This document shows positions 31,654-40,288 of a stretch of DNA of 64,000 nt, one piece after another. The stretch covers positions 1-64,000 of the forward strand of contig NZ_RZYA01000024.1 in assembly GCF_004005495.1 (NCBI RefSeq), written 5' to 3'. A program made the position numbers and the translations under genes. The DNA is from Streptomyces antnestii (GTDB lineage: Bacteria > Actinomycetota > Actinomycetes > Streptomycetales > Streptomycetaceae). Every line of letters begins with the position of its first letter. Position 1 is the stretch's first letter. The notes beneath the pieces were generated by a model. That model saw nothing but the letters and a program-made list of their open reading frames with translations. It was not told where the DNA came from and did no database searches.

Positions 31654-34014
31654 GTGACCATCGCGCCCGCCGAACCGGCCACAGCGCAGTCCGAGTCGGA
31701 GGACAGCCCGGGTACCGCGCTGCTGCGTACCCTGACCGAACTGACCGCCGACCTCCCCGACGCCGACCCCGGCCGGGTCGCCGCCGCCGCGCTGCGCGGC
31801 CGGTCCGCCGCGGCGGACGAGGCGGAGCTGCGCTCCCTCGCCACCGAGTCGGCCGCCGGACTCATCTCCGAGGACCCGGTCTACTCCAAGCTCGCGGCAC
31901 GGCTCCTGACGATCAGCGTCGCTGCCGAGGCCGCCTCGCAGGGCGTCACCTCGTTCTCCGGGTCCGTCGCGGTGGGCCACCGCGAGGGCCTGATCGCGGA
32001 CCGTACGGCCGAGTTCGTGCGCCTGCACGCCGAGCGGCTCGACGCGCTGATCGACGTCGCCGGTGACGACCGCTTCGGCTACTTCGGCCTGCGCACCCTG
32101 CACAGCCGCTACCTGCTGCGCCACCCGATCACCCGCCAGGTCGTCGAGACCCCGCAGCACTTCATGCTGCGCGTCGCGTGCGGGCTCGCGGAGGACGACT
32201 CGACGCGTGCCCTGGACGAGGTCGCCTCCCTGTACCGCCTGATGAGCCGCCTCGACTACCTGCCGTCGTCGCCGACGCTCTTCAACTCCGGTACCCGGCA
32301 CCCCCAGATGTCGTCCTGCTACCTCCTCGACTCGCCCCTCGACGAGCTGGACTCCATCTACGACCGCTACCACCAGGTGGCCCGCCTCTCGAAGCACGCC
32401 GGCGGCATCGGACTCTCGTACTCCCGCATCCGCTCCCGTGGTTCGCTGATCCGGGGCACGAACGGGCACTCCAACGGCATCGTGCCGTTCCTCAAGACCC
32501 TCGACGCGTCCGTCGCGGCCGTGAACCAGGGCGGCCGGCGCAAGGGCGCCGCGGCCGTCTACCTGGAGACGTGGCACTCCGACATCGAGGAGTTCCTGGA
32601 GCTGCGGGACAACACCGGTGAGGACGCCCGGCGCACCCACAACCTCAACCTCGCGCACTGGATCCCCGACGAGTTCATGCGCCGCGTGAACGCCGACCAG
32701 CCGTGGTCGCTGTTCTCGCCGGCCGACGTGCCCGAGCTCGTCGACCTGTGGGGCGACGAGTTCGACGCCGCGTACCGCAAGGCCGAGGCCGAGGGGAAGG
32801 CCCAGCGGACCATCCCCGCCCGGGACCTGTACGGCCGCATGATGCGCACCCTCGCGCAGACCGGCAACGGCTGGCTGACCTTCAAGGACGCCGCCAACCG
32901 CACCGCCAACCAGACGGCGGAGCCCGGCAACGTCGTGCACTCCTCGAACCTGTGCACCGAGATCCTGGAGGTCACGGACGACGGCGAGACGGCGGTCTGC
33001 AACCTGGGTTCGGTCAACCTCGGCGCGTTCGTCGACACGGCGACCGGCGACATCGACTGGCAGCGCCTCGACGAGACCGTGCGCACCGCCGTCACGTTCC
33101 TCGACCGCGTCGTCGACATCAACTTCTACCCGAGCGAGCAGGCCGGCCGCTCCAACGCCAAGTGGCGTCCGGTGGGCCTGGGCGCGATGGGCCTCCAGGA
33201 CGTCTTCTTCCAGCTGAAGCTGCCCTTCGGCTCCCCCGAGGCGCAGGCCCTGTCGACGCGGATCGCCGAGCGCATCATGCTCGCCGCGTACGAGGCGTCC
33301 GCCGCCCTGGCCGAGCGCAACGGCCCGCTCCCGGCCTGGGAGAAGACCCGTACCGCGCGCGGCGTCCTGCACCCCGACCACTACGACGTCGAGCTGACCT
33401 GGCCGGAGCGCTGGGCCGCCCTGCGGGAGCGCATCGCCGCGACCGGCATGCGCAACTCGCTGCTCCTCGCCATCGCGCCGACCGCGACGATCGCGTCCAT
33501 CGCGGGCGTCTACGAGTGCATCGAGCCGCAGGTCTCCAACCTGTTCAAGCGCGAGACCCTGTCCGGCGAGTTCCTCCAGGTCAACTCCTATCTGGTGGCG
33601 GAGCTCAAGCGGCTCGGCGTGTGGGACGCGCAGACCCGCGAGGCGCTGCGCGAGTCCAACGGCTCGGTGCAGGGCTTCACCTGGGTGCCGCAGGACGTCC
33701 GCGACCTGTACCGCACGGCGTGGGAGATCCCGCAGCGCGGCCTCATCGACATGGCGGCGGCCCGTACGCCGTTCCTCGACCAGGCGCAGTCCCTGAACCT
33801 CTTCATGGAGACGCCGACCATCGGCAAGCTCTCGTCGATGTACGCGTACGCCTGGAAGCAGGGCCTGAAGACGACGTACTACCTGCGCTCGCGCCCGGCG
33901 ACGCGGATCGCCCGCGCGGCGTCCGCGGCCCCCATCCCCGTCCAGCAGGTGGCCGACCCCGACGCCGTCGCCTGCTCCCTCGAAAACCCCGAGTCCTGCG
34001 AGGCCTGCCAGTAA
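31654..34014 (+). CDS. nrdA: Class Ia ribonucleoside-diphosphate reductase, alpha subunit
   Basis: 786 aa. After an N-terminal region (about 35-120; the ATP-cone is weak) comes the barrel: SSCYLLDSPLDELDSIYD (redox Cys), SSNLCTEILEV (radical Cys with Asn and Glu), AVCNLGSVNLGAF (partner Cys), IAPTATIASIAGVYECIEP, and a C-terminal tail CEACQ for re-reduction. It reduces NDPs with NrdB. GTG 31654 is chosen from GGGAGAG upstream and agreement with VTIAPAEPA-type N-termini; an ATG at 31549 would place the start at the riboswitch end. Regulated by NrdR and B12. Confidence 0.95.
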   Translation: MTIAPAEPATAQSESEDSPGTALLRTLTELTADLPDADPGRVAAAALRGRSAAADEAELRSLATESAAGLISEDPVYSKLAARLLTISVAAEAASQGVTSFSGSVAVGHREGLIADRTAEFVRLHAERLDALIDVAGDDRFGYFGLRTLHSRYLLRHPITRQVVETPQHFMLRVACGLAEDDSTRALDEVASLYRLMSRLDYLPSSPTLFNSGTRHPQMSSCYLLDSPLDELDSIYDRYHQVARLSKHAGGIGLSYSRIRSRGSLIRGTNGHSNGIVPFLKTLDASVAAVNQGGRRKGAAAVYLETWHSDIEEFLELRDNTGEDARRTHNLNLAHWIPDEFMRRVNADQPWSLFSPADVPELVDLWGDEFDAAYRKAEAEGKAQRTIPARDLYGRMMRTLAQTGNGWLTFKDAANRTANQTAEPGNVVHSSNLCTEILEVTDDGETAVCNLGSVNLGAFVDTATGDIDWQRLDETVRTAVTFLDRVVDINFYPSEQAGRSNAKWRPVGLGAMGLQDVFFQLKLPFGSPEAQALSTRIAERIMLAAYEASAALAERNGPLPAWEKTRTARGVLHPDHYDVELTWPERWAALRERIAATGMRNSLLLAIAPTATIASIAGVYECIEPQVSNLFKRETLSGEFLQVNSYLVAELKRLGVWDAQTREALRESNGSVQGFTWVPQDVRDLYRTAWEIPQRGLIDMAAARTPFLDQAQSLNLFMETPTIGKLSSMYAYAWKQGLKTTYYLRSRPATRIARAASAAPIPVQQVADPDAVACSLENPESCEACQ

Positions 34015-35030
34015 TGACGTCTTCCGCCGAAAAGAACCTGCTCGACCCGGGCTTCGAGCTGACCCTGCGCCCCATGCGCTACCCGGACTTCTACGAGCGC
34101 TACCGGGACGCGATCAAGAACACCTGGACCGTCGAGGAGGTCGACCTCCACTCGGACGTCGCCGACCTCGCGAAGCTGTCGCCGGGCGAGCAGCACATGA
34201 TCGGCCGTCTGGTCGCGTTCTTCGCGACGGGTGACTCGATCGTCTCGAACAACCTCGTACTCACCCTTTACAAGCACATCAACTCCCCCGAGGCGCGCCT
34301 GTACCTGTCGCGCCAGCTGTTCGAGGAGGCCGTGCACGTCCAGTTCTACTTGACGCTCCTGGACACGTACCTCCCCGACCCGGACGACCGCGCCGCCGCG
34401 TTCGACGCGGTCGAGGAGATCCCCTCCATCCGCGAGAAGGCGCAGTTCTGCTTCAAGTGGATGGACTCGGTCGAGAAGCTGGACCGCCTGGAGACGAAGG
34501 CGGACCGCCGCCGCTTCCTCCTCAACCTGATCTGCTTCGCGGCGTGCATCGAGGGCCTGTTCTTCTACGGCGCCTTCGCGTACGTGTACTGGTTCCGCAG
34601 CCGCGGCCTGCTGCACGGCCTGGCCACCGGCACCAACTGGGTCTTCCGCGACGAGACCATGCACATGAACTTCGCGTTCGAGGTCGTCGACACCGTCCGC
34701 AAGGAGGAGCCCGACCTCTTCGACGACGAACTCCAGCGGCAGGTCACCGACATGCTCAAGGAGGCGGTCGCGGCGGAGCTGCAGTTCGGCCGCGACCTGT
34801 GCGGGGACGGCCTGCCCGGCATGAACACCGACTCGATGCGCCAGTACCTGGAGTGCGTCGCCGACCAGCGCCTCCAGCGGCTCGGCTTCGCCCCGGTCTA
34901 CGGCTCGGAGAACCCGTTCTCCTTCATGGAGCTCCAGGGCGTCCAGGAACTGACGAACTTCTTCGAGCGCCGGCCGTCGGCGTACCAGGTCGCCGTCGAG
35001 GGCTCGGTCGGGTTCGACGAGGACTTCTAG
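34014..35030 (+). CDS. nrdB: Class Ia ribonucleotide reductase, beta subunit
   Basis: 338 aa. Diiron ligands are in LFEEAVHVQFYLTLL and DETMHMNFAFEVVD; EGLFFYGAFAYVYWF is the central helix. The C-terminus VGFDEDF docks to NrdA. It houses the metal-radical cofactor. Its ATG shares one base with the nrdA stop (TAATG), so translation is coupled. Confidence 0.96.
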   Translation: MTSSAEKNLLDPGFELTLRPMRYPDFYERYRDAIKNTWTVEEVDLHSDVADLAKLSPGEQHMIGRLVAFFATGDSIVSNNLVLTLYKHINSPEARLYLSRQLFEEAVHVQFYLTLLDTYLPDPDDRAAAFDAVEEIPSIREKAQFCFKWMDSVEKLDRLETKADRRRFLLNLICFAACIEGLFFYGAFAYVYWFRSRGLLHGLATGTNWVFRDETMHMNFAFEVVDTVRKEEPDLFDDELQRQVTDMLKEAVAAELQFGRDLCGDGLPGMNTDSMRQYLECVADQRLQRLGFAPVYGSENPFSFMELQGVQELTNFFERRPSAYQVAVEGSVGFDEDF

Positions 35031-35040
35031 GCGACAGGGC

Positions 35041-35208
35041 CTAGGCGGCCTTGGCGAACCCGGCGCGGCGTGAGGTCCCTTCGGCCTCGCGCCGCGCCTT
35101 CGCGATCTGGCGGTCGATGCGGCGGTCGTGGGCCATGCCGTACAGGGACGGGGCGGTCAGGAGGAGGAAGACGGCGAGGACGGTGAGGTAGTTCAGTGCT
35201 GTGTTCAT
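35041..35208 (-). CDS. Small single-span membrane protein
   Basis: 55 aa: NTALNYLTVLAVFLLLTAPSLYGMAHDRR is one hydrophobic span followed by a charged tail IDRQIAKARREAEGTSRRAGFAKAA. Too short for most gene finders, but it has good codon bias and ATG 35208. It is antisense to and wedged between nrdB and nrdS. The upstream sequence is a weak SD (gaaagtagag). No function is known to me. Confidence 0.65.
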   Translation of the reverse strand: MNTALNYLTVLAVFLLLTAPSLYGMAHDRRIDRQIAKARREAEGTSRRAGFAKAA

Positions 35209-35301
35209 GGCTCTACTTTCGCGCCGTGCGAGCGGGCGCGGCAGTGGCAGGACTGTCACTGACCCTCGAATTACTGCCAACTCTGCGGCACACTGAAGAG
35301 C

Positions 35302-36285
35302 ATGCTGAAAAACGTCGCCGCGGTACTGCTCGACGGGGCGCACCCGTTCGAACTCGGCGTGGTCTGCGAGGTGTTCGGGCTCGACCGGAGTGACGAGGGG
35401 CTGCCGGTCTACGACTTCGCGGTCGTCTCCGCCGCCGGGCCGACGCTCACGACCCACGCCGGCTTCACCATCTCCACGCCGTACGGCCTGGACCGGCTCG
35501 ACGAGGCCGACCTGATCGCCGTACCGGCCGCGACCATGCCGGACACGTATCCGCCCGAGCTGCTCGACGCGCTGCGCCGGGCCGTGGACCGGGGCACGCG
35601 CGTGCTCAGCGTCTGCTCCGGCGTCTTCGTGCTCGGCGCGGCCGGGCTGCTCGACGGCCGGCGCTGCGCGGTGCACTGGCGGTACGCGGCCGAACTGGCG
35701 GTGCGCCACCCGCGCACCCGCGTCGACCCCGACGTCCTGTACGTGGACGAGGACCCGGTCATCACCTCCGCGGGCACCGCCGCCGGCATCGACGCCTGCC
35801 TGCACATCGTCCGCAAGGAGCACGGCGCCGAGGTCGCCAACGCGATCGCGCGCCGCATGGTGGTCCCGCCGCACCGCGACGGCGGGCAGGCGCAGTACGT
35901 GGAGCGCCCCCTGCCCGTCACTCCCTGTGACACGGTGGGCGGCGTACTGGCGTGGATGGAGCGGCACTTGGACCAGGCGCTCACGGTCGAGGAGCTCGCG
36001 GCGCGCGCCCATATGTCGCCGCGTACGTTCGCGCGCCGCTTCCAGCAGGAGACGGGGACGACGCCGTACCGCTGGCTCCTGCGCCAACGCGTGCTGCGCG
36101 CCCAGGAGTTGCTGGAGCGGACGGACGAGACGGTGGAGGCGATCGCGAGCCGCGCCGGCTTCGGCAACGCGGCGGCGATGCGGCACCAGTTCATGAAGGC
36201 GCTTGGCACGACGCCCAACGCCTTCCGGCGTACGTTCCGGGTGCGCGTCGTCAGCGCTCCGCAGGCGAGCGGTCGGTGCGCGTGA
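35302..36285 (+). CDS. nrdS: GlxA-like AraC family regulator NrdS
   Basis: 327 aa. The N-terminal DJ-1/PfpI-like domain (AAVLLDGAHPFELGVVCEVFGLD, CSGVFVLGAAGLLDGRRCAVHW) lacks enzyme activity in this family. C-terminal AraC double helix-turn-helix: LTVEELAARAHMSPRTFARRFQQETGTTPYRWL and ETVEAIASRAGFGNAAAMRHQF. It corresponds to nrdS of the nrdABS operon in S. coelicolor; its targets are unknown. The 271-bp gap from nrdB holding an antisense gene means it may also have its own promoter. Confidence 0.88.
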   Translation: MLKNVAAVLLDGAHPFELGVVCEVFGLDRSDEGLPVYDFAVVSAAGPTLTTHAGFTISTPYGLDRLDEADLIAVPAATMPDTYPPELLDALRRAVDRGTRVLSVCSGVFVLGAAGLLDGRRCAVHWRYAAELAVRHPRTRVDPDVLYVDEDPVITSAGTAAGIDACLHIVRKEHGAEVANAIARRMVVPPHRDGGQAQYVERPLPVTPCDTVGGVLAWMERHLDQALTVEELAARAHMSPRTFARRFQQETGTTPYRWLLRQRVLRAQELLERTDETVEAIASRAGFGNAAAMRHQFMKALGTTPNAFRRTFRVRVVSAPQASGRCA

Positions 36286-36628
36286 GACTGCCGGTGACGT
36301 CGGGGCCGTCAAGGTGGCGCCGGGTGTGCGGCAGGGGGACCTCGACGAGCCTGCCGCCGTACATCATCCACAGGCCGAAGCAGTCGTCGTCCTCGCCACC
36401 GATGAGCACCTGCACCGTCTCCGGACACGGCCAGGGCAGGGACTCCAGGTGGGCGAGGAGTCCGTCCCAGTTGCGGCGCGTGAACTCGATGGTCCAGGCG
36501 TCCGACATGCCCACTTCGGCGGGGGTGAAGCACTGGTGCCACTCGCGGTCGCTGTCGGGACGAGTCAGTGGCTCCATCACCTCCTGAGCCCATCGGGCGA
36601 TGACGACGACTCCTACGTATCTGCTCAT
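36251..36628 (-). CDS. Hypothetical protein
   Basis: 125 aa, aromatic and tryptophan rich: IARWAQEVMEPLTRP, DSDREWHQCFTPAEVG, WDGLLAHLESLPWPCPETVQVLIGGEDDDCFGLWMMY. It looks like an immunity/SUKH-like or small globular protein, but I do not recognise it. The 3' end overlaps nrdS by 35 bp. GATACT sits 6 nt before the ATG (36635-36640), giving a leaderless pattern. Confidence 0.7.
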   Translation of the reverse strand: MSRYVGVVVIARWAQEVMEPLTRPDSDREWHQCFTPAEVGMSDAWTIEFTRRNWDGLLAHLESLPWPCPETVQVLIGGEDDDCFGLWMMYGGRLVEVPLPHTRRHLDGPDVTGSLTRTDRSPAER

Positions 36629-36712
36629 CGCGCCAGTATCAGCGGCCTGTTGGCGTGCCGCTCCCGGATTTCCGGGGGCCGGTCACGACCCCCGGAAGAC
36701 CGGGTCTCCGAG

Positions 36713-38089
36713 TCAGCGGCGCTCGACCCGCAGCAGTGCCCGCTTGGGCTGGAGCGTGATGCCGATCCGGGGCGTCGTGTCCGTCTCCGGGGCGGGAACC
36801 AGCCGCCACCGGGGCGTCACCGTGGCCAGGATGATGGCCAGTTCGGCCATGCTGTAGTGATCGCCGGGGCACTTCCGGTTGCCGACGCTGAACGGCATCA
36901 TCGCGCTCTGCCGCACTTCCGCGGCGCGTTCCGGCAGCCAGCGGTCGGGGTCGAACTCCAGATGGTCACGGAAGGACCGCGGATCGCGCTGCATCGCAAA
37001 GGGGCTGTACACGATGTCCGACCCGGCCGGAATGTGATAGCCGCCGAGCTCGGTATCGACGGCGGCCTGCCGCGTCAATATCCATACGGCGGGCCGTACA
37101 CGCATCGCCTCCGTGATGACATTGCGCGTATGCACGAGGTCTTTGAGGTCGGCAAATGCGACGGGCCTACCACCCGTCACGGATTCAACCTCGTCGTGCA
37201 ACCGGCTTTCCTGCCCGGGGTGTTCCGCGAGGAGGTGGAACGCCCAAGTGAGGGTGGACGCGACATTCTCCGCGCCGGCCACGACGAGCGAGACGACCTG
37301 GTCGTGCACCTCCTGCTCGGAGACAGAATGGCCATTCTCGTCCTCGGCGCCGAGCAATGCCGCGAGCAGGTCGCCCGGATTGACCCCGGACGCGCGCCGC
37401 TCGGCAATGATCTCGTCGACGAGGCGATGCAAATCGGCCAGTGCCCGCTCGAATCGGCGATTGGCCGGAAGTGGCAGCCGATAGAACGGTCCGACGGACA
37501 GCACCATGCGCCGGTACAGACCGCTGAAGACGGTGTGCAGCGAGGAGCTGAGCCGGTCGGCCCGCTCGTCGACCGAGTCGACGTGCAGGACCGAGCGGGC
37601 GACGATGCGGACCGCGGTGCGGAACACCTCGGCGCCGATGTCGACCGTGTCGCCGGGCTTCCAGCGCGCCGCCATGGCGCGCGCCTCCTCCTCCATCACG
37701 GCGGCGTGGTCGGCGATGCGGTCCAGCCGGAACGCGGGCTGGATGGTGCGCCGCTGGCGCCGGTGCACCGAGCCGTTACTGGTCGCCACGCCCTTGCCCA
37801 GAAGGACTCCGAGGGTCTCCCAGAGGGGCCCGCCGACCATGTAGTCGGGGCTCTTGAGGAGGGCGGCCACGAGGTCCGGGTCGCAGACCGCGTAGGCCGT
37901 CTTCGGGCCGAGCCGGAGGCGGACGAGGTCGCCGTGGTCGCGCAGTCCGGCGACGAAGGCGAGCGGGTCGCGCACGAGGTTCCAGGCGTGCCCGAGGAGG
38001 GGCGCGCCACCACCGGCGTACGGCGGCGTGCGCCGACGCGCGGCCTGCGCGCCGGCCGGAATCGAGGATTCTGCCGATTCGACGCTCAT
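36713..38089 (-). CDS. Cytochrome P450 CYP170A1-type, albaflavenone synthase
   Basis: 458 aa. I-helix VAGAENVASTLTW, with no Thr in the usual acid-alcohol position; ExxR EAMRVRPAVWILTR; heme loop PFSVGNRKCPGDH with the Cys ligand. It matches CYP170A1 (RRQRRTIQPAFRLD, PLPANRRF, LADLHRLVDEIIAERRASG). The enzyme oxidises epi-isozizaene in two steps to albaflavenone. Its ATG overlaps the terpene synthase stop (ATGA). Confidence 0.94.
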   Translation of the reverse strand: MSVESAESSIPAGAQAARRRTPPYAGGGAPLLGHAWNLVRDPLAFVAGLRDHGDLVRLRLGPKTAYAVCDPDLVAALLKSPDYMVGGPLWETLGVLLGKGVATSNGSVHRRQRRTIQPAFRLDRIADHAAVMEEEARAMAARWKPGDTVDIGAEVFRTAVRIVARSVLHVDSVDERADRLSSSLHTVFSGLYRRMVLSVGPFYRLPLPANRRFERALADLHRLVDEIIAERRASGVNPGDLLAALLGAEDENGHSVSEQEVHDQVVSLVVAGAENVASTLTWAFHLLAEHPGQESRLHDEVESVTGGRPVAFADLKDLVHTRNVITEAMRVRPAVWILTRQAAVDTELGGYHIPAGSDIVYSPFAMQRDPRSFRDHLEFDPDRWLPERAAEVRQSAMMPFSVGNRKCPGDHYSMAELAIILATVTPRWRLVPAPETDTTPRIGITLQPKRALLRVERR

Positions 38090-39192
38090 TCGTCACCTGC
38101 CTGGTCGCTGATGTACGGAGGGGTGGCCCGGTCGTCCCAGCTGTCCACCTGATAGCGGCCCGACTCGTGGTGGAACCAGTACACGGAACTGAACCAGTTC
38201 CGCATATTGGAGACGCATGACCTGAGCGCCACCGCGAGGCTCTCTCCCGCTAAAGTCCCGTCCGCCGCCTCGTCCGCCATCCGGAGAACTTCCGGCTCGG
38301 CCTCCAGGAATTCGGAAATGCATTCCTGGACCCTTCGGCGGACTTCTTCGACGGCCTCTTCGAGCGAAAGCCCCTCGTGGTGGATGAGGCTGATCCCGAG
38401 ATTGTGGAGTTCATCGCCCGCGAGTTCCTTGGGCAGTGAGCAGAGGTCGTTGTACCAGGCCGCGAAATCCTGGCACGCGAGCGCGGCGCGCCGGTAGGCG
38501 GCGCTTTCCAGGACCTTTTCCGGGAGTTCGTACTGGGCTGTCGGTTCGAGGAGATCGAGCCATATCCAGTGCGCGAAGGTATTCCTCCGCAGCTCGATGT
38601 ATTCCTCGACCGTGGGGACCGCGCCCGTGGTCCGGTTCCGGAATTCCTGGTCGTACGCGTCGATCACCACGTGGAAGTGGCGGGCGAAGCGGGCGTTCCA
38701 GGTCCGGGTCAGCGAGCCGTTCAACCGGACCATACTGTCCGCGAAGGCCGCCACCAGCGGGTCCTTGTGGTGCAGATGGAGCTGAGGTGCCTCGAGTGCC
38801 GCGTGCAGCTGCACGGCGAGGCGCCGCCAGGCTCCGGTCCGCCCGTGGATCACGTCGCGGTCGTGGCGGTCGTCCCAGACGAAGAACCACGCGCTGTAGT
38901 CACAAATCGCGGAGAGGAGATCGTCGGGGGCGCCTATGTAGTAGCCCGCCATGAGGTCGGTGTAGCACAGGCCGTCGGCATATTTCTCCACCTTGTCCGG
39001 CGACATGAGCCGCTTTTGCAGCAGCCAGGACCTCGTCTTCTCCTGAAGCTTCGGCCAATACGGATGCAGATTGCGAGGAAACGCCTCCTCGATCACCGGT
39101 AGCGCGAGCGCCGGTGGGACCGCTGTCTGCGTCTGTGTCTGCGCGCGTGTCTGCACCCGAGTCCGTGAAGTGCTGTGTGAGAAAGCAGGCAC
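38086..39192 (-). CDS. cyc1: Epi-isozizaene synthase (sesquiterpene cyclase)
   Basis: 368 aa. Metal-binding DDRHD (FFVWDDRHDRDVIHGR) and NSE-type NDLCSLPKELAGDE. It keeps near-identity to the S. coelicolor enzyme in ADGLCYTDLMAGYYIGAPDD, TFAHWIWLDLLEP and MRNWFSSVYWFHHESGRY. It cyclises farnesyl diphosphate. The N-terminal 30 residues hold a QTRAQTQTQT repeat absent from the S. coelicolor protein as I recall it. GTG 39192 is preferred: GAGAGGGG lies 8 bases upstream; the TTG at 39198 is poorer. Confidence 0.95.
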   Translation of the reverse strand: MPAFSHSTSRTRVQTRAQTQTQTAVPPALALPVIEEAFPRNLHPYWPKLQEKTRSWLLQKRLMSPDKVEKYADGLCYTDLMAGYYIGAPDDLLSAICDYSAWFFVWDDRHDRDVIHGRTGAWRRLAVQLHAALEAPQLHLHHKDPLVAAFADSMVRLNGSLTRTWNARFARHFHVVIDAYDQEFRNRTTGAVPTVEEYIELRRNTFAHWIWLDLLEPTAQYELPEKVLESAAYRRAALACQDFAAWYNDLCSLPKELAGDELHNLGISLIHHEGLSLEEAVEEVRRRVQECISEFLEAEPEVLRMADEAADGTLAGESLAVALRSCVSNMRNWFSSVYWFHHESGRYQVDSWDDRATPPYISDQAGDE

Positions 39193-39430
39193 GAACAAAC
39201 CCCTCTCAGCCGCCTGGTGGCATGCGCCCCTTCGCTGTGCCGGGCGCGCGCCGTTGCGTATCCCCGCACTTTCTATTCAGCACTACAACTGACCGTTCTG
39301 GGAACGGATTTGCTCCCCTCACTACCCCCACACGCCGGAAAAGTCCCCTTAGATGACTGATTTTGGATCATCGGCGGCTGATCCGGTTCGCACACCTGAC
39401 CGCCCGGGGGTGGCCGGAGGCACACACACG
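39193..39430. other. Upstream region of the albaflavenone operon
   Basis: No gene. It holds two palindromes: ccgttc-tgg-gaacgg (39293-39307) and ggatca-N8-tgatcc (39365-39384). The first lies about 100 bp before the cyclase start and is a plausible operator; the regulator is not known. Confidence 0.5.
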
Positions 39431-39473
39431 CGAGCGGCACCCGGCCAGGTGAACCCTGGCCGGACGCCGCTCG
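39431..39473 (-). terminator. Terminator downstream of def
   Basis: 19-bp imperfect inverted repeat: cgagcggcacccggccagg against ccctggccggacgccgctcg, two mismatches, 4-nt loop. Confidence 0.78.
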
Positions 39474-39514
39474 TGTCACTCGGATGTGCTCAGGGCCCAA
39501 CGGGCCCTCCCGCA

Positions 39515-40165
39515 TCAGTCGTTGGGGACGACCTCGTAGCGGGGCGTGCCCTCGGCCATCTGCTTCAGGGCGTCCTTGCGCTCACGCTTGGAGAGGCGGT
39601 CGATGTACAGGTACCCGTACAGGTGGTCCGTCTCGTGCTGGAGGCAGCGCGCGAAGAAGCCCGTGCCCCGGACCTTGATCGGGTTGCCCTTCTCGTCCTG
39701 CCCGGTCACCACCGCGTAGTCGGGGCGGGCGAGTTCGGCGTACGCCGTCGGCACGGACAGGCAGCCCTCGTTCCCGTCGTCGAGGCGGCGCCGGTCGGCC
39801 GGCAGCTCCTGGAGCACCGGGTTGCAGACCACACCGGTGTGACGCGCACCGTCGTCGTCCGGGCAGTCGTAGACGAAGACCTTCAGGTCGACGCCGATCT
39901 GGTTCGCGGCGAGGCCCACGCCCTCCGCGGCGCGCTGGCTGGCGAACATGTCGTCCACCAGCTGCGCCAGCTCGTCGCCGAACTCGGTGACGTCCTTGCA
40001 CTCCTTGTGCAGGACGGGGTTCCCGACGACGGTGATCGGCCGCGCCGTACCGCGCGCGACGGCGGCCTCCTCGCGGGCGGCGTTGTCCTCGGTGTCGAGG
40101 ACGAATCCCTCGTCGTCCACGGGGAGCACTCCGGCGTGCTCGTGCTCGGTGTCCTGCTGCGCCAT
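39515..40165 (-). CDS. def: Peptide deformylase
   Basis: 216 aa. All three motifs: GVGLAANQIG, EGCLSVP, QHETDHLYG (Zn ligands Cys, His, His; catalytic Glu). A 35-residue acidic N-terminal extension precedes PITVVGNPVLHKE. It removes the formyl group from nascent proteins. ATG 40165. In actinobacteria some def genes belong to the disulfide-stress regulon, but no SigR promoter is seen here. Confidence 0.97.
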   Translation of the reverse strand: MAQQDTEHEHAGVLPVDDEGFVLDTEDNAAREEAAVARGTARPITVVGNPVLHKECKDVTEFGDELAQLVDDMFASQRAAEGVGLAANQIGVDLKVFVYDCPDDDGARHTGVVCNPVLQELPADRRRLDDGNEGCLSVPTAYAELARPDYAVVTGQDEKGNPIKVRGTGFFARCLQHETDHLYGYLYIDRLSKRERKDALKQMAEGTPRYEVVPND

Positions 40166-40228
40166 GTCCGACGTACGCCTTCCGGTGCCTGCTACGGGGG
40201 AAATTCAGGGGTACAGACTACGGGGATC

Positions 40229-40288
40229 GCTCAGCACACCGCTCAGCAGACCGCCCAGCGGACCGCCCAGCAGGTCACTCAGCAGACT
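40229..40288. repeat. Five-copy 12-bp tandem repeat over a stop codon
   Basis: Units gctcagcacacc, gctcagcagacc, gcccagcggacc, gcccagcaggtc, actcagcagact (starts 40229, 40241, 40253, 40265, 40277). The last copy contains the TGA of the minus-strand TPR-like gene; 12 bp keeps frame, so extra in-frame TGA codons follow. Confidence 0.88.
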
